Below are positions 38,220-45,622 of a DNA stretch of 64,000 nt, in pieces (position 1 is the first letter of the stretch; every line of letters begins with the position of its first letter). The stretch spans positions 1,178,001-1,242,000 of the forward strand of contig NZ_QJHL01000001.1 in assembly GCF_003202405.1 (NCBI RefSeq), given 5' to 3'. Source of the DNA: Flavobacterium hydrophilum (GTDB lineage: Bacteria > Bacteroidota > Bacteroidia > Flavobacteriales > Flavobacteriaceae). The notes beneath the pieces are model-generated. The model did not search any database, had not been told where the DNA came from, and saw only the letters and a program-made list of their open reading frames with translations. Both the position numbers and the translations under genes were made by a program.

Positions 38220-39743
38220 TCATTGTACAGCATGTATAGCAGGGAAATATGTTGTGAGTAAATTTAAGGTTGTTTCATAGAGTTTTTTTCTTCTCGCTTT
38301 TGCAAGTAGCCAGGATAAAAAACTCATGATTAAAATATCCTTAGGACCGCTTTCTGCTGAAATTATAAAATCTTCTATTGCTTTTTGAAATTTTTGTGTT
38401 TGAATAATTTCGGGTTTCATTACATATTGCTCTGTAAACAATAGATATTGAATAACGCGTTCTTCGTTTACCGTTAAGAGGTATTTTTTATAACGTCGTT
38501 TAAAACTTTTTATTCGGGATAAAGCCAGTTCTGTATTTTCCTGCTGTGCATGCAGAAGGATTTCGATAAGACACTTTTTTATTGTCCAGTCCATGCCCAT
38601 TTTCTTTTCGTACCAACTGTCAGTATGGTTTAATTTTGCCATTTCTTTTACAGCATTACGTCCTGCATTTTGCTGTATATAAAAAACTATAAGCATAATG
38701 CGAATGTCATTACTGTCGTTAGGATCTGTTTTTTTGTTTGAAGAAAGGGCTTTTTCTGCAATTTCTATTGCTTTTTCAGGATGCCCAATATAATTTTCAT
38801 TAAAAGCCAACAATAAAAAATACCTAAGGCAGAAACGCTGATAATACTTGCCGGATTGTTTCTGAAGTTCATTAAACATCAAATTAAGATAGTTCTGAGA
38901 CTCCGTAAACTGACCATTCCGAAAATAGAAGTTAGCTATAAAATACAGGATGTATATATGATAGTATAAATGTCTGTCTGTCAGATCGGTTTTTTTACTA
39001 ATGAACCGATAGCTTTTAATAACAAAAGGCTGTATAAGTGCGTAATTGTTGTTTATGGAAGCATATTCATTTGCAATAAATAATATTTGATACAAAGATT
39101 TAAAAGTTAATCCCTGTTGTAATGATATTCCATGTGTTTCGATAGTGTTTTTTATAAGCGCCTGAAAATCGACTATTCGTCCTTCGTGATAAATAGCAGC
39201 AAGTTCACGACGTAAAACTGCATAGCCTAAAGTAAGCTGTTCTTCATATTCGAGCTGTTTTTTATTTGCTTTAAACTTCTCTATTATTTTTTCGATTGGT
39301 TCCGACAGATTGAAATGAGCGAATTGTATCTGAGTCAGATAGATTTCATTGAGAAGGCTAAAATGTTCAATGTTCAATGCAGTCTCTTCGGCTTTTGCAA
39401 GGCATTTGAAAGCCGTTTTTATAAGTTTATGTTCAAAAAATAAACGGCTTACAACTATAAGACGAAGTATGATGTTTTCCTGTGAAGTATCATTTTCAAA
39501 ACTCCGGTTAGCCATGAAATCAATTAGGCTGTCATAGAGTCTTTTTCTAAGAGCATGATAGGCATCGGCACTTTTTTTATCTTCTAAAGTCTTTTTTTTA
39601 AATTTTATATCGTCAGTTTTTAGAGAATTGAACAATTCTGTATTGCCTGTGTTTTTGCGCTTATTCTTTTTTGAAAGATACTGTATGAATGCCTTTTTTT
39701 CAGTTTCATTCATCATATTTGCTATTTCCTGAAGTGCATTCAT
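38220..39743 (-). CDS. TPR-like helical repeat protein of unknown function
   Basis: 507 aa, no signal peptide or membrane helix, almost entirely amphipathic helices in pairs of ~35-40 residues (for example YHIYILYFIANFYFRNGQ, AFNENYIGHPEKAIEIAEKAL), typical of a tetratricopeptide-type scaffold. The N-terminal ~80 residues are lysine-rich (KKNKRKNTG, KKKTLEDKKS) and may be a separate charged domain. No catalytic motif. It is transcribed alone, divergent from the YiaA/B-family gene. A cytoplasmic protein-interaction role is likely; nothing more specific can be said. Confidence 0.6.
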   Translation of the reverse strand: MNALQEIANMMNETEKKAFIQYLSKKNKRKNTGNTELFNSLKTDDIKFKKKTLEDKKSADAYHALRKRLYDSLIDFMANRSFENDTSQENIILRLIVVSRLFFEHKLIKTAFKCLAKAEETALNIEHFSLLNEIYLTQIQFAHFNLSEPIEKIIEKFKANKKQLEYEEQLTLGYAVLRRELAAIYHEGRIVDFQALIKNTIETHGISLQQGLTFKSLYQILFIANEYASINNNYALIQPFVIKSYRFISKKTDLTDRHLYYHIYILYFIANFYFRNGQFTESQNYLNLMFNELQKQSGKYYQRFCLRYFLLLAFNENYIGHPEKAIEIAEKALSSNKKTDPNDSNDIRIMLIVFYIQQNAGRNAVKEMAKLNHTDSWYEKKMGMDWTIKKCLIEILLHAQQENTELALSRIKSFKRRYKKYLLTVNEERVIQYLLFTEQYVMKPEIIQTQKFQKAIEDFIISAESGPKDILIMSFLSWLLAKARRKKLYETTLNLLTTYFPAIHAVQ

Positions 39744-39869
39744 AAGTGTGGTTTTATCAGAGTAAAAATAATAAAAATCATTTTTATATCATCAGTTTTA
39801 TAAATAAATTGATTTTTATAACTCCTGTTTCATGCTGACATTTGCTTCATAATTATAAAACACAAAATT

Positions 39870-40343
39870 ATGGAACCGCTAAAATCAAATGAATCAAACA
39901 ACAATTCAGAATTACAACATGCAAGATTAAATAATGGCTATAGTCCATTAAAGCCAAGTGCCGCTTTTATCGGCGCATCCTGGATGACGTTACTTACAGG
40001 GATGACCTCCTATTGTATTGGTCTTTACAATTCGGATATGGCTTACAATGAAAAAGGATACTATTTTACCATTCTCCTTTTTGGTCTTTTCTCGGTAATA
40101 TCAGTACAAAAAAGTGTGCGTGACAGGCTGGAAGGGATACCCGTAACGGATTTATATTACAGTATAAGCTGGTTTAGCACCATTGCTTCAATAGTATTAC
40201 TAATAATTGGTCTTTGGAATGCCGATTTATTATTAAGTGAAAAGGGATTTTTCGGGATGTCCTTTGTATTAGGAATGTTTTCTGCGCTCGCTGTGCAAAA
40301 AAACACCAGAGATCTTAAACAATTTGAATCGGCTACTATATAG
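39870..40343 (+). CDS. YiaA/YiaB-family inner membrane protein
   Basis: 157 aa. Two copies of the YiaAB two-helix domain: FIGASWMTLLTGMTSYCIGLYN...GYYFTILLFGLFS and the later SWFSTIASIVLLIIGLWN...GFFGMSFVLGMFS, each followed by a VQK[SN]xRD motif. Four transmembrane helices with a polar N-terminus. The family is widespread in bacteria and of unknown function. Transcribed alone and followed by a strong terminator. Confidence 0.88.
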   Translation: MEPLKSNESNNNSELQHARLNNGYSPLKPSAAFIGASWMTLLTGMTSYCIGLYNSDMAYNEKGYYFTILLFGLFSVISVQKSVRDRLEGIPVTDLYYSISWFSTIASIVLLIIGLWNADLLLSEKGFFGMSFVLGMFSALAVQKNTRDLKQFESATI

Positions 40344-40471
40344 TTTAGCGGGCCTCATTACTGTTACAGAAATGTGCAGTTTTGGGGTTTTCTAACTTCT
40401 AAATTATATAAATAAAGTAATCGTGTTTTCTTCTAGCTGGCAGAGAATGCTTTTATAAGTCAATCAAAACC

Positions 40472-40501
40472 AAAAAGCTTCAGAGTGATCTGAAGCTTTT
40501 T
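40472..40501 (+). terminator. Terminator after the YiaA/B-family gene
   Basis: Perfect 13-bp arms aaaaagcttcaga / tctgaagcttttt with a 4-nt loop. The same hairpin, with a different loop, recurs at 63305-63334, in both cases directly before a copy of the dispersed element. Confidence 0.88.
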
Positions 40502-40510
40502 AGTTGTAGC

Positions 40511-40552
40511 GCGGGAAGTATTGAAATATCTAACCAGTTTGTTGAAGATTAT
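40511..40552. repeat. Dispersed ~42-bp element, copy 2
   Basis: Core ggaagtattgaaatatctaa shared with copies at ~63343 (closest), ~62770 and ~9642 (degenerate). It follows a terminator hairpin, as the 63343 copy does. Confidence 0.6.
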
Positions 40553-40823
40553 ATTTTAGGATTTCGTATTTGCATCCAAATTAAATTTTTGATTTCCAAA
40601 CCAAGTCGGCTTGGAAAACATTTCCGCTATCGTTGCCTTGATATATCTGCACCATCAGGATAATTTAAACAGGAGTAAATTTAAACAAGTATATTCTTGT
40701 TTTTTTTCTTTAAGATTCTTTTTAAATTAATATATTTAACAGAAAAATACGCCAGAGTCCTGATAGTATTAAGTAAAAAATAATGTGTTCAAAAAAATCA
40801 TAAACATAACCTTTTTAATTAAA

Positions 40824-41864
40824 ATGAAAAAAATAATTTTATTACTAGCATTAATGTTTTCAATAACAATATCTTTTGGTCAGGTTACCAGCGTTCAGTT
40901 ATTTATAGGTAACTCTGGTAAAGATGTAAATGGTGGAGTTGAGCAAAATACTACAACACCAGAGATTACATTAAATGTTCCAGATGCCAGCGCAACTGCC
41001 AGAGGGGTGGTTACAAGAGAAGAGCAAACCTTTTCGGGGACTAAAACATTTAATAATGGGTTAGTAGTAAACGGTTTAACTTCTAATGATTCGTCTTGTT
41101 TGCAGGTTAATGGAGATATTCGTGTGGCTACTGACTTTGGCTTGTATTTAGGAGGAGGTTCTATACTTGGTGACCCCAACGGTTTGTTCCTAACAAGTAA
41201 CAACACATACCTACAAGGAGATATAGATGGGTTGTCACAAATTTTTACAAATGAGTATTCGGTTGGTGTAAATGTGTTAGAAAATACTTCATTTCGCATT
41301 AAAGGCGGACGAGGTTTTGGTAGCAGCGATCAATTAGACAGAATGTCTATATCGCCAAATGGCAATATTTCATTTAATACTACAGACATACTTGGTCTGG
41401 GTAATGGAGGAACTTTTAATGTTAGTGGTAATACCAATATTTCCGGCAATGTAGGTATTGGCGGCGCTATGAATTCTACTGATAAACTGGCTGTTAATGG
41501 TATCGTTCACGCTAAAGAAGTGCGGGTAAATTTGCTCGGTTGGCCAGATTATGTTTTTGAAAAGCATTATACCGGAAAATCAACTCTGAATCCTGGTTAT
41601 AATTTACCTACTCTTGCAGAAATTGAGTCCTACACAAAAGCCAATCACCATTTGCCAGAAGTTCCTTCAGCTGCAGAAATTACTTCAAAAGGACTAAAGT
41701 TAGGTGAGATGAATGGCGTATTACTGAAAAAAATCGAGGAATTGACGCTCTATGCAATCGAACAACAAAAAGAAATAGAGTATTTGAAAAAAGAGAATGA
41801 AAATTACAAATCACTTGCCGAAAGATTGTCTGTAATAGAAAAAGAATTAGAAACAAAAAAATAA
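40824..41864 (+). CDS. Secreted tail-fibre-like protein with conserved C-terminal coiled-coil domain
   Basis: 346 aa from the ATG at 40824, chosen because the signal peptide (MKKIILLLALMF to SFGQ) starts there; the frame extends to 40785. The middle is glycine- and asparagine-rich beta sequence (GNISGNVGIGG style), as in phage-tail-like or trimeric fibre proteins of Bacteroidota. The C-terminal ~105 residues contain WPDYVFEKHY, LPTLAEIESYTK, LGEMNGVLLKKIEELTLY and a charged coiled coil to the end. The same C-terminal domain closes the gene at 61257-62384 on the other side of the Rhs island. Likely an extracellular trimeric fibre; function unknown. Confidence 0.65.
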   Translation: MKKIILLLALMFSITISFGQVTSVQLFIGNSGKDVNGGVEQNTTTPEITLNVPDASATARGVVTREEQTFSGTKTFNNGLVVNGLTSNDSSCLQVNGDIRVATDFGLYLGGGSILGDPNGLFLTSNNTYLQGDIDGLSQIFTNEYSVGVNVLENTSFRIKGGRGFGSSDQLDRMSISPNGNISFNTTDILGLGNGGTFNVSGNTNISGNVGIGGAMNSTDKLAVNGIVHAKEVRVNLLGWPDYVFEKHYTGKSTLNPGYNLPTLAEIESYTKANHHLPEVPSAAEITSKGLKLGEMNGVLLKKIEELTLYAIEQQKEIEYLKKENENYKSLAERLSVIEKELETKK

Positions 41865-42045
41865 CCCCCGGCTGCTCAAATATGTCTCAAAGACAGCCCC
41901 TTAGCTGGCGCAAGCGCAATGTCATTAATTTAAATAGTACCTTTTTGATGTTTAGTTATTTTAGGCTTTATTCTAATCTGTATTTATCTGATTTTCTTTC
42001 AAATGACCGATTTGGTCTTATTGGAACGAGAATTTTTGTTTTTTG

Positions 42046-42077
42046 AAAACAGAAGTAAGCTTAATTACTTCTGTTTT
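42046..42077. terminator. Hairpin in block A (13-bp arms)
   Basis: Arms aaaacagaagtaa / ttacttctgtttt, perfect, 6-nt loop. The A and T tracts on either side allow termination in both directions, serving the convergent fibre gene and the orphan toxin/immunity pair. Repeated in block B. Confidence 0.7.
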
Positions 42078-42309
42078 ACAAATGACTTTGTTGTAAAAGC
42101 TGTATTTTGTATTTCAATATAAGCTTACCTAAGTATCAGAGAGTAAAAAAGTTATTAAGTAGGTACTCGATGCAATCGACCACCAGAATGACGCACAAAC
42201 GAGCGCTAGTGGGAATAAAACTTAATTACCGTTGTTTGTAATAACTTCATTGTAAATACTATGATTTGTATTCTAATTTACGTAAACATCTTTGTAAATA
42301 TAAGAGAGT

Positions 42310-42341
42310 AAAAAAGCAATTCTTTTAGGAATTGCTTTTTT
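42310..42341. terminator. Second hairpin in block A (13-bp arms)
   Basis: Arms aaaaaagcaattc / gaattgctttttt, perfect, 6-nt loop, followed by T-runs in both orientations. It lies 65 bases past the orphan immunity stop on the minus strand. The block B copy has one mismatch. Confidence 0.8.
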
Positions 42342-42405
42342 GATTATGTTTGTGTTTTATCTTTTCGGGTTTTATCGTTACGATGACATATCCGAGCCAT
42401 CGGGC

Positions 42406-42912
42406 TTACCATATAACTGATGTGTGAGTACTTATTCCTAAAGGGAAGTAAAAATCACGAAACTTTTCATTTAAAAATATGCCTAATTTATTACTATAAA
42501 TCATAGACTTTTCAAAGTTAATTTTACTAATTAAAATACCTCCCTTTTCTAAATTTTCTATATTAATGCATTCGATAATTTCTTTTTGATGAGAAGAATC
42601 TTCAATATCAAGTATAAAATCATCAATAAATTGCTTTTTTTCTTGATTACTAATTGCTTTTAGTTTAAAAACTAATGGATCATTTTGAATATATTTAGAA
42701 TAAACAAGATTAAAGTTTTCAACTACATTATTTCTATAAGCACTATTAATTTGTTTAAGCTCCTCATTTTTAAAATATGGCAATGCATTATTATTTTTAA
42801 ATAAAAAACTTAAAATCAAATCATTTGATTTATCGTATAGATAAACCATATCTACATTCTTGTTGAGTATCGCTTTCGTTAAAATACAATAAAAGTCGTC
42901 TATTTTATTCAT
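42406..42912 (-). CDS. Putative immunity protein for the orphan Rhs tip
   Basis: 168 aa, cytoplasmic (no signal peptide), acidic and helix-rich. It begins 11 nt after the stop of the orphan Rhs tip, the position where cognate immunity genes lie in polymorphic toxin systems. I do not recognise a named Imm family. The call rests on position, size and the parallel toxin/immunity pair upstream. It has its own complete ORF and ATG, so it could be expressed even if the orphan tip is silent. Confidence 0.6.
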   Translation of the reverse strand: MNKIDDFYCILTKAILNKNVDMVYLYDKSNDLILSFLFKNNNALPYFKNEELKQINSAYRNNVVENFNLVYSKYIQNDPLVFKLKAISNQEKKQFIDDFILDIEDSSHQKEIIECINIENLEKGGILISKINFEKSMIYSNKLGIFLNEKFRDFYFPLGISTHTSVIW

Positions 42913-42923
42913 AATTATTTAAA

Positions 42924-44429
42924 TTAAAATTCAGGATTAATCACTTTTGATGTAGAATTAGCTTGAATTTCTGTGCTATATACTTGTTTTACTCCTGGTT
43001 GCCCATCTAAATTTACTGTGGAATGTAGTGCTTTAATTTTTTTAGTTAATGTAAATTCTTCAAACTGCCAATCTGCTGCTCCGGAAAATAAAGAGCTTTG
43101 AAGACCAGCTTCGGTTGGATGAAATCCTTTTTCAGTTGAGAAATATTCCTTTGAGCCTGTAAAAGATTTTCTGCTCCATCTATAAAGTTTTGTTCCAGGT
43201 TCAAGTACTTTGGTATAAACTTGAGATTTATAATCTATAGCTTTTAAATGCCTTAATAAATCTGTAGCTCCGTTTTTGCTTAAAAAATTTCGTGCTAAAT
43301 TTTCTCTAATTTCTGCAACAGATTGGAGAGCTCTAGGCTTTTTTAAAGATTTAAAAGGATTACTAAATGAAATTTCACCATCTTCACCACCAATCCCATA
43401 TTTGGCAGTTTCCCAAACAGACATTACTTCGAAAGTTGTATTGTATACAGATTTTAATGATTCAAGATTTTCTTGCGGACTACTTTGTATTAATGGATAT
43501 TTCAAAATAGGTTTTCCTTGAGTTAACCTTCCAACATTTACAGATCCTTCATAAAAATCTAAAATTCTTAATGTTAGCCAAACTTTAATAGCACCGTGCT
43601 CATTTATTGCCTTTTGCTTTTCATTTTCATTGACTAATTTGCTTGTCTCTAATCCTTCTAATTCTACTGACATTATAGGCGAATTTGAGCTAAACTGATA
43701 CGGGCTATAAAAAGGAAATTTGTGAGTGAGTGGATCCACAGCAAAAAACCTCCCCACTCTAGGATCATGCATCCTAAAAGTATAATTCAATGAATTCCCT
43801 TCACCTTTCAGTTCGTTGTCCATTTCCTGTCCCTGGAACCCATAACGATATTTATCACTATCCGCATGCCTATTAGGCACCAACATACCAAAAGGGTAAT
43901 AATCAGAATAAGTAAGAACGTCAGGGTTAAATACTCCTGCTATGGCGGTCGGGATTTTTTTGTCGCTTATTAACGCCAGTACATTGCCTAAATGATTGGA
44001 TAATTCAAAATGTTTATCACCAATCAAAGATAAGAAATTTGTCTGAACCGGGTCAACTGTTCCGCTGGTATTGGTACTGTTGTATACCACTAAACTTTTG
44101 GTTTCCAGACCCAGTCGGCTGCTGCCAAAAATATGGTGTTCCTTAAGAGTTAATACAGACTCGTTGTTATTGGCCTGCACAGGCGTAATTTGTGCTACAA
44201 AAGTACTGCCCTGAGCTGCTGTGAAATTTTTCAGCGTAATAGAATTCCCTGCCTGCAGCTTTAAATTTCCGTTTGCACTTACGCTTGCAGTACTGCCATC
44301 ACTGGTCATAAATATGTTATTTATAGCGCGTTTTAAGGCAACACTAGTAACATTGTAGCTGTTTAAAAGCAGGTCGTTTTGCAGGTCGGTTTCCTTAGGT
44401 TTAAATTTTTCTTCATATACGCCAAGCAC
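42924..44429 (-). CDS. Orphan (5'-truncated) Rhs core fragment with alternative toxin-like C-terminus
   Basis: 501 codons with no signal peptide and no proper start: the frame opens at a GTG inside the Rhs core, and a stop codon lies a few codons upstream. Codons 1-~260 match the 2937-aa Rhs protein almost residue for residue (LGVYEEKFK, YPFGMLVPNRHA, DPRVGRFFAVDPL), collinear without indels over 797 bp. After ELEGLE the sequences part completely. The unique ~240-residue tip contains LEPGTKLYRWSRKS and GSKEYFSTEKGF, reminiscent of ADP-ribosyltransferase-fold toxins, but this is a weak suggestion. It looks like a silent cassette that becomes functional when recombined onto the full-length gene. 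The paired immunity gene follows after 11 nt. Confidence 0.85.
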   Translation of the reverse strand: MLGVYEEKFKPKETDLQNDLLLNSYNVTSVALKRAINNIFMTSDGSTASVSANGNLKLQAGNSITLKNFTAAQGSTFVAQITPVQANNNESVLTLKEHHIFGSSRLGLETKSLVVYNSTNTSGTVDPVQTNFLSLIGDKHFELSNHLGNVLALISDKKIPTAIAGVFNPDVLTYSDYYPFGMLVPNRHADSDKYRYGFQGQEMDNELKGEGNSLNYTFRMHDPRVGRFFAVDPLTHKFPFYSPYQFSSNSPIMSVELEGLETSKLVNENEKQKAINEHGAIKVWLTLRILDFYEGSVNVGRLTQGKPILKYPLIQSSPQENLESLKSVYNTTFEVMSVWETAKYGIGGEDGEISFSNPFKSLKKPRALQSVAEIRENLARNFLSKNGATDLLRHLKAIDYKSQVYTKVLEPGTKLYRWSRKSFTGSKEYFSTEKGFHPTEAGLQSSLFSGAADWQFEEFTLTKKIKALHSTVNLDGQPGVKQVYSTEIQANSTSKVINPEF

Positions 44430-44445
44430 ATTCCCCTGAGCATTA

Positions 44446-44474
44446 GGTTAAATACTCCTGCTGTGGCGGTCGGG
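44446..44474. repeat. 29-bp fragment of Rhs core at the orphan junction
   Basis: Matches 43925-43953 (the part coding PTAIAGVFN in the core) with one mismatch, and abuts the first base of the orphan core homology out of its normal order. It looks like a scar of an earlier rearrangement or deleted cassette. Confidence 0.75.
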
Positions 44475-44538
44475 TTGTGTGCACGAGCCAGAGGCATCGC
44501 GCCAGCGCCTGTATTAACTAATGCTCGGACCAGCCGGG

Positions 44539-45044
44539 GCAAGCGCAATGTCATTAATTTAAATAGTACCTTTTTGATGTTTAGTTATTTTAGGCTTTAT
44601 TCTCAATCTGTATTTATCTGATTTTCTTTCAAATGACCGATTTGGTCTTATTGGAACGAGAATTTTTGTTTTTTGAAAACAGAAGTAAGCTTAATTACTT
44701 CTGTTTTACAAATGACTTTGTTGTAAAAGCTGTATTTTGTATTTCAATATAAGCTTACCTATGTATCAGAGAGTAAAAAGCCATTCTTTTACGAATTGTT
44801 TTTGTCGTTTATTAACCGCAAACGCTGCCTTTATCCTTTTAATTTAAGTAGGTACTCGATGCAATCGACCACCAGAATGACGCACAAACGAGCGCTAGTG
44901 GGAATAAAACTTAATTACTGTTGTTTGTAATAACTTCATTGTAAATACTATGATTTGTATTCTAATTTACGTAAACATCTTTGTAAATATAAGAGAGTAA
45001 AAAAGCAATTCTTTTAGGAATTGCTTATTTGATTATGTTTGTGT
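44539..45044. repeat. Non-coding downstream block B of the Rhs cassette array
   Basis: Second copy of the block at 41910-42355, nearly identical except for ~65 extra bases around 44780-44845. It lies downstream (minus strand) of the main Rhs immunity gene, as block A lies downstream of the orphan immunity gene. Carries the same two hairpins and the 37-bp motif (44866-44902). No ORF seen in the whole 44430-45320 gap. Confidence 0.85.
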
Positions 45045-45060
45045 CTCATCGTTACGGGCA

Positions 45061-45112
45061 CGGAAAACATTTCCGCGCTATCTTTGCGTTGATATATCCG
45101 CGCTATCTGGAT
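45061..45112. repeat. Short repeat shared with 40611-40660
   Basis: ggaaaacatttccgc followed by a similar spacing of gatatatc and ggata. It is present once on each side of the orphan cassette region. A more degenerate relative may lie around 42370-42405. Confidence 0.5.
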
Positions 45113-45160
45113 ACCAAGTCCTATTTAAAGCCATTTTATTCGATTTAAGACATTATAAAA

Positions 45161-45192
45161 TAAAAAAACAACCCGAAGGTTGTCTTTTTTTA
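45161..45192 (-). terminator. UUCG-type terminator of the main Rhs operon
   Basis: On the minus strand acaacc-ttcg-ggttgt followed by a T-run: a 6-bp stem closed by a UUCG tetraloop with a U-tract, ~130 bases after the immunity stop. Confidence 0.8.
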
Positions 45193-45270
45193 ACTACGAT
45201 ATTACTCTAAATCGTTGATTTTCTGCAAATGTTATATCAAATAATTAACCACCAACACATCTATACATTA

Positions 45271-45316
45271 CCCACTAACCGAGCACCAGAATGACGAACA
45301 AACGAGCGCCAGTGGG
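45271..45316. repeat. Third copy of the cassette-end motif, with 6-bp inverted ends
   Basis: Starts cccact and ends agtggg, with the interior (caccagaatgacg, acaaacgagcgc) shared with 42177-42213 and 44866-44902. It sits 4 bases from the stop of the main immunity gene. Confidence 0.7.
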
Positions 45317-45320
45317 TTAC

Positions 45321-45620
45321 CTAGTCTTCATTTCTTGCATAAATTAAATAAAAATCGTTAATTGATTTAAATATTTCACTAATACTTTCCTTAGTTACTA
45401 GATATTTATAAGTAGTATTTTTAAAAATCATATCACAGTCCATTTCTCCTGTTATATCAATCAATAATTCAATTTCATCTTGAGTTGGAATTTCTTCAAA
45501 TATAATATTAACACAGAATTCCTCATGTTTATTTTTTGTAATATAAATGATTCTCATGTTTTCTGTAATATGATAAAGCAGAGCTCTTATTATATACGGT
45601 AAGTGTGTATTAATATCCAT
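45321..45620 (-). CDS. Putative immunity protein for the main Rhs toxin tip
   Basis: 99 aa, cytoplasmic. The ATG is 2 nt after the Rhs stop. The pattern ALLY.ITENMR followed by a beta strand and a long acidic segment (TQDEIELLIDITGEMDCDM) resembles small immunity proteins found behind many Gram-positive and Bacteroidota polymorphic toxins; I cannot name the Imm family with certainty. It presumably binds and neutralises the tip of the 2937-aa Rhs protein made by the same cell or by kin. Confidence 0.65.
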   Translation of the reverse strand: MDINTHLPYIIRALLYHITENMRIIYITKNKHEEFCVNIIFEEIPTQDEIELLIDITGEMDCDMIFKNTTYKYLVTKESISEIFKSINDFYLIYARNED

Positions 45621-45622
45621 AA

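Larger units (their letters stand above)
40344..40823. other. Non-coding gap with terminator and two dispersed repeats
   Basis: Contains a terminator (40472-40501), a ~42-bp dispersed element (40511-40552) and a second repeat (40611-40660) whose relative is at 45061-45112 inside the Rhs island. No gene seen. A frame-open ATG at 40785 belongs to the downstream ORF but precedes its signal peptide. Confidence 0.5.
41910..42355. repeat. Non-coding downstream block A of the Rhs cassette array
   Basis: About 446 bp that is nearly identical to block B (44539-45044) apart from a ~65-bp insertion in B. Contains two hairpins (42046-42077 with 13-bp arms and loop gcttaa; 42310-42341 with 13-bp arms and loop ttttag) and a 37-bp motif at 42177-42213 that also occurs at 44866-44902 and, slightly changed, at 45271-45316. 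It follows the orphan immunity gene on the minus strand. No ORF seen. Confidence 0.85.

Noticed and set aside
44363..44554. 63-aa minus-strand ORF reading LARAHNPTATAGVFN
   Set aside because: It only reads through the rearranged junction between block B and the orphan core in shifted frames; no sign of a real protein.
41910..45044. CRISPR array
   Set aside because: Only two or three copies, hundreds to thousands of bases apart, without regular spacers or cas genes.
42177..45316. Integron-like attC sites at the ends of the toxin/immunity cassettes
   Set aside because: The repeated motif lacks paired RYYYAAC/GTTRRRY boxes, no integrase gene is in the window, and homologous core sequence already explains cassette exchange.
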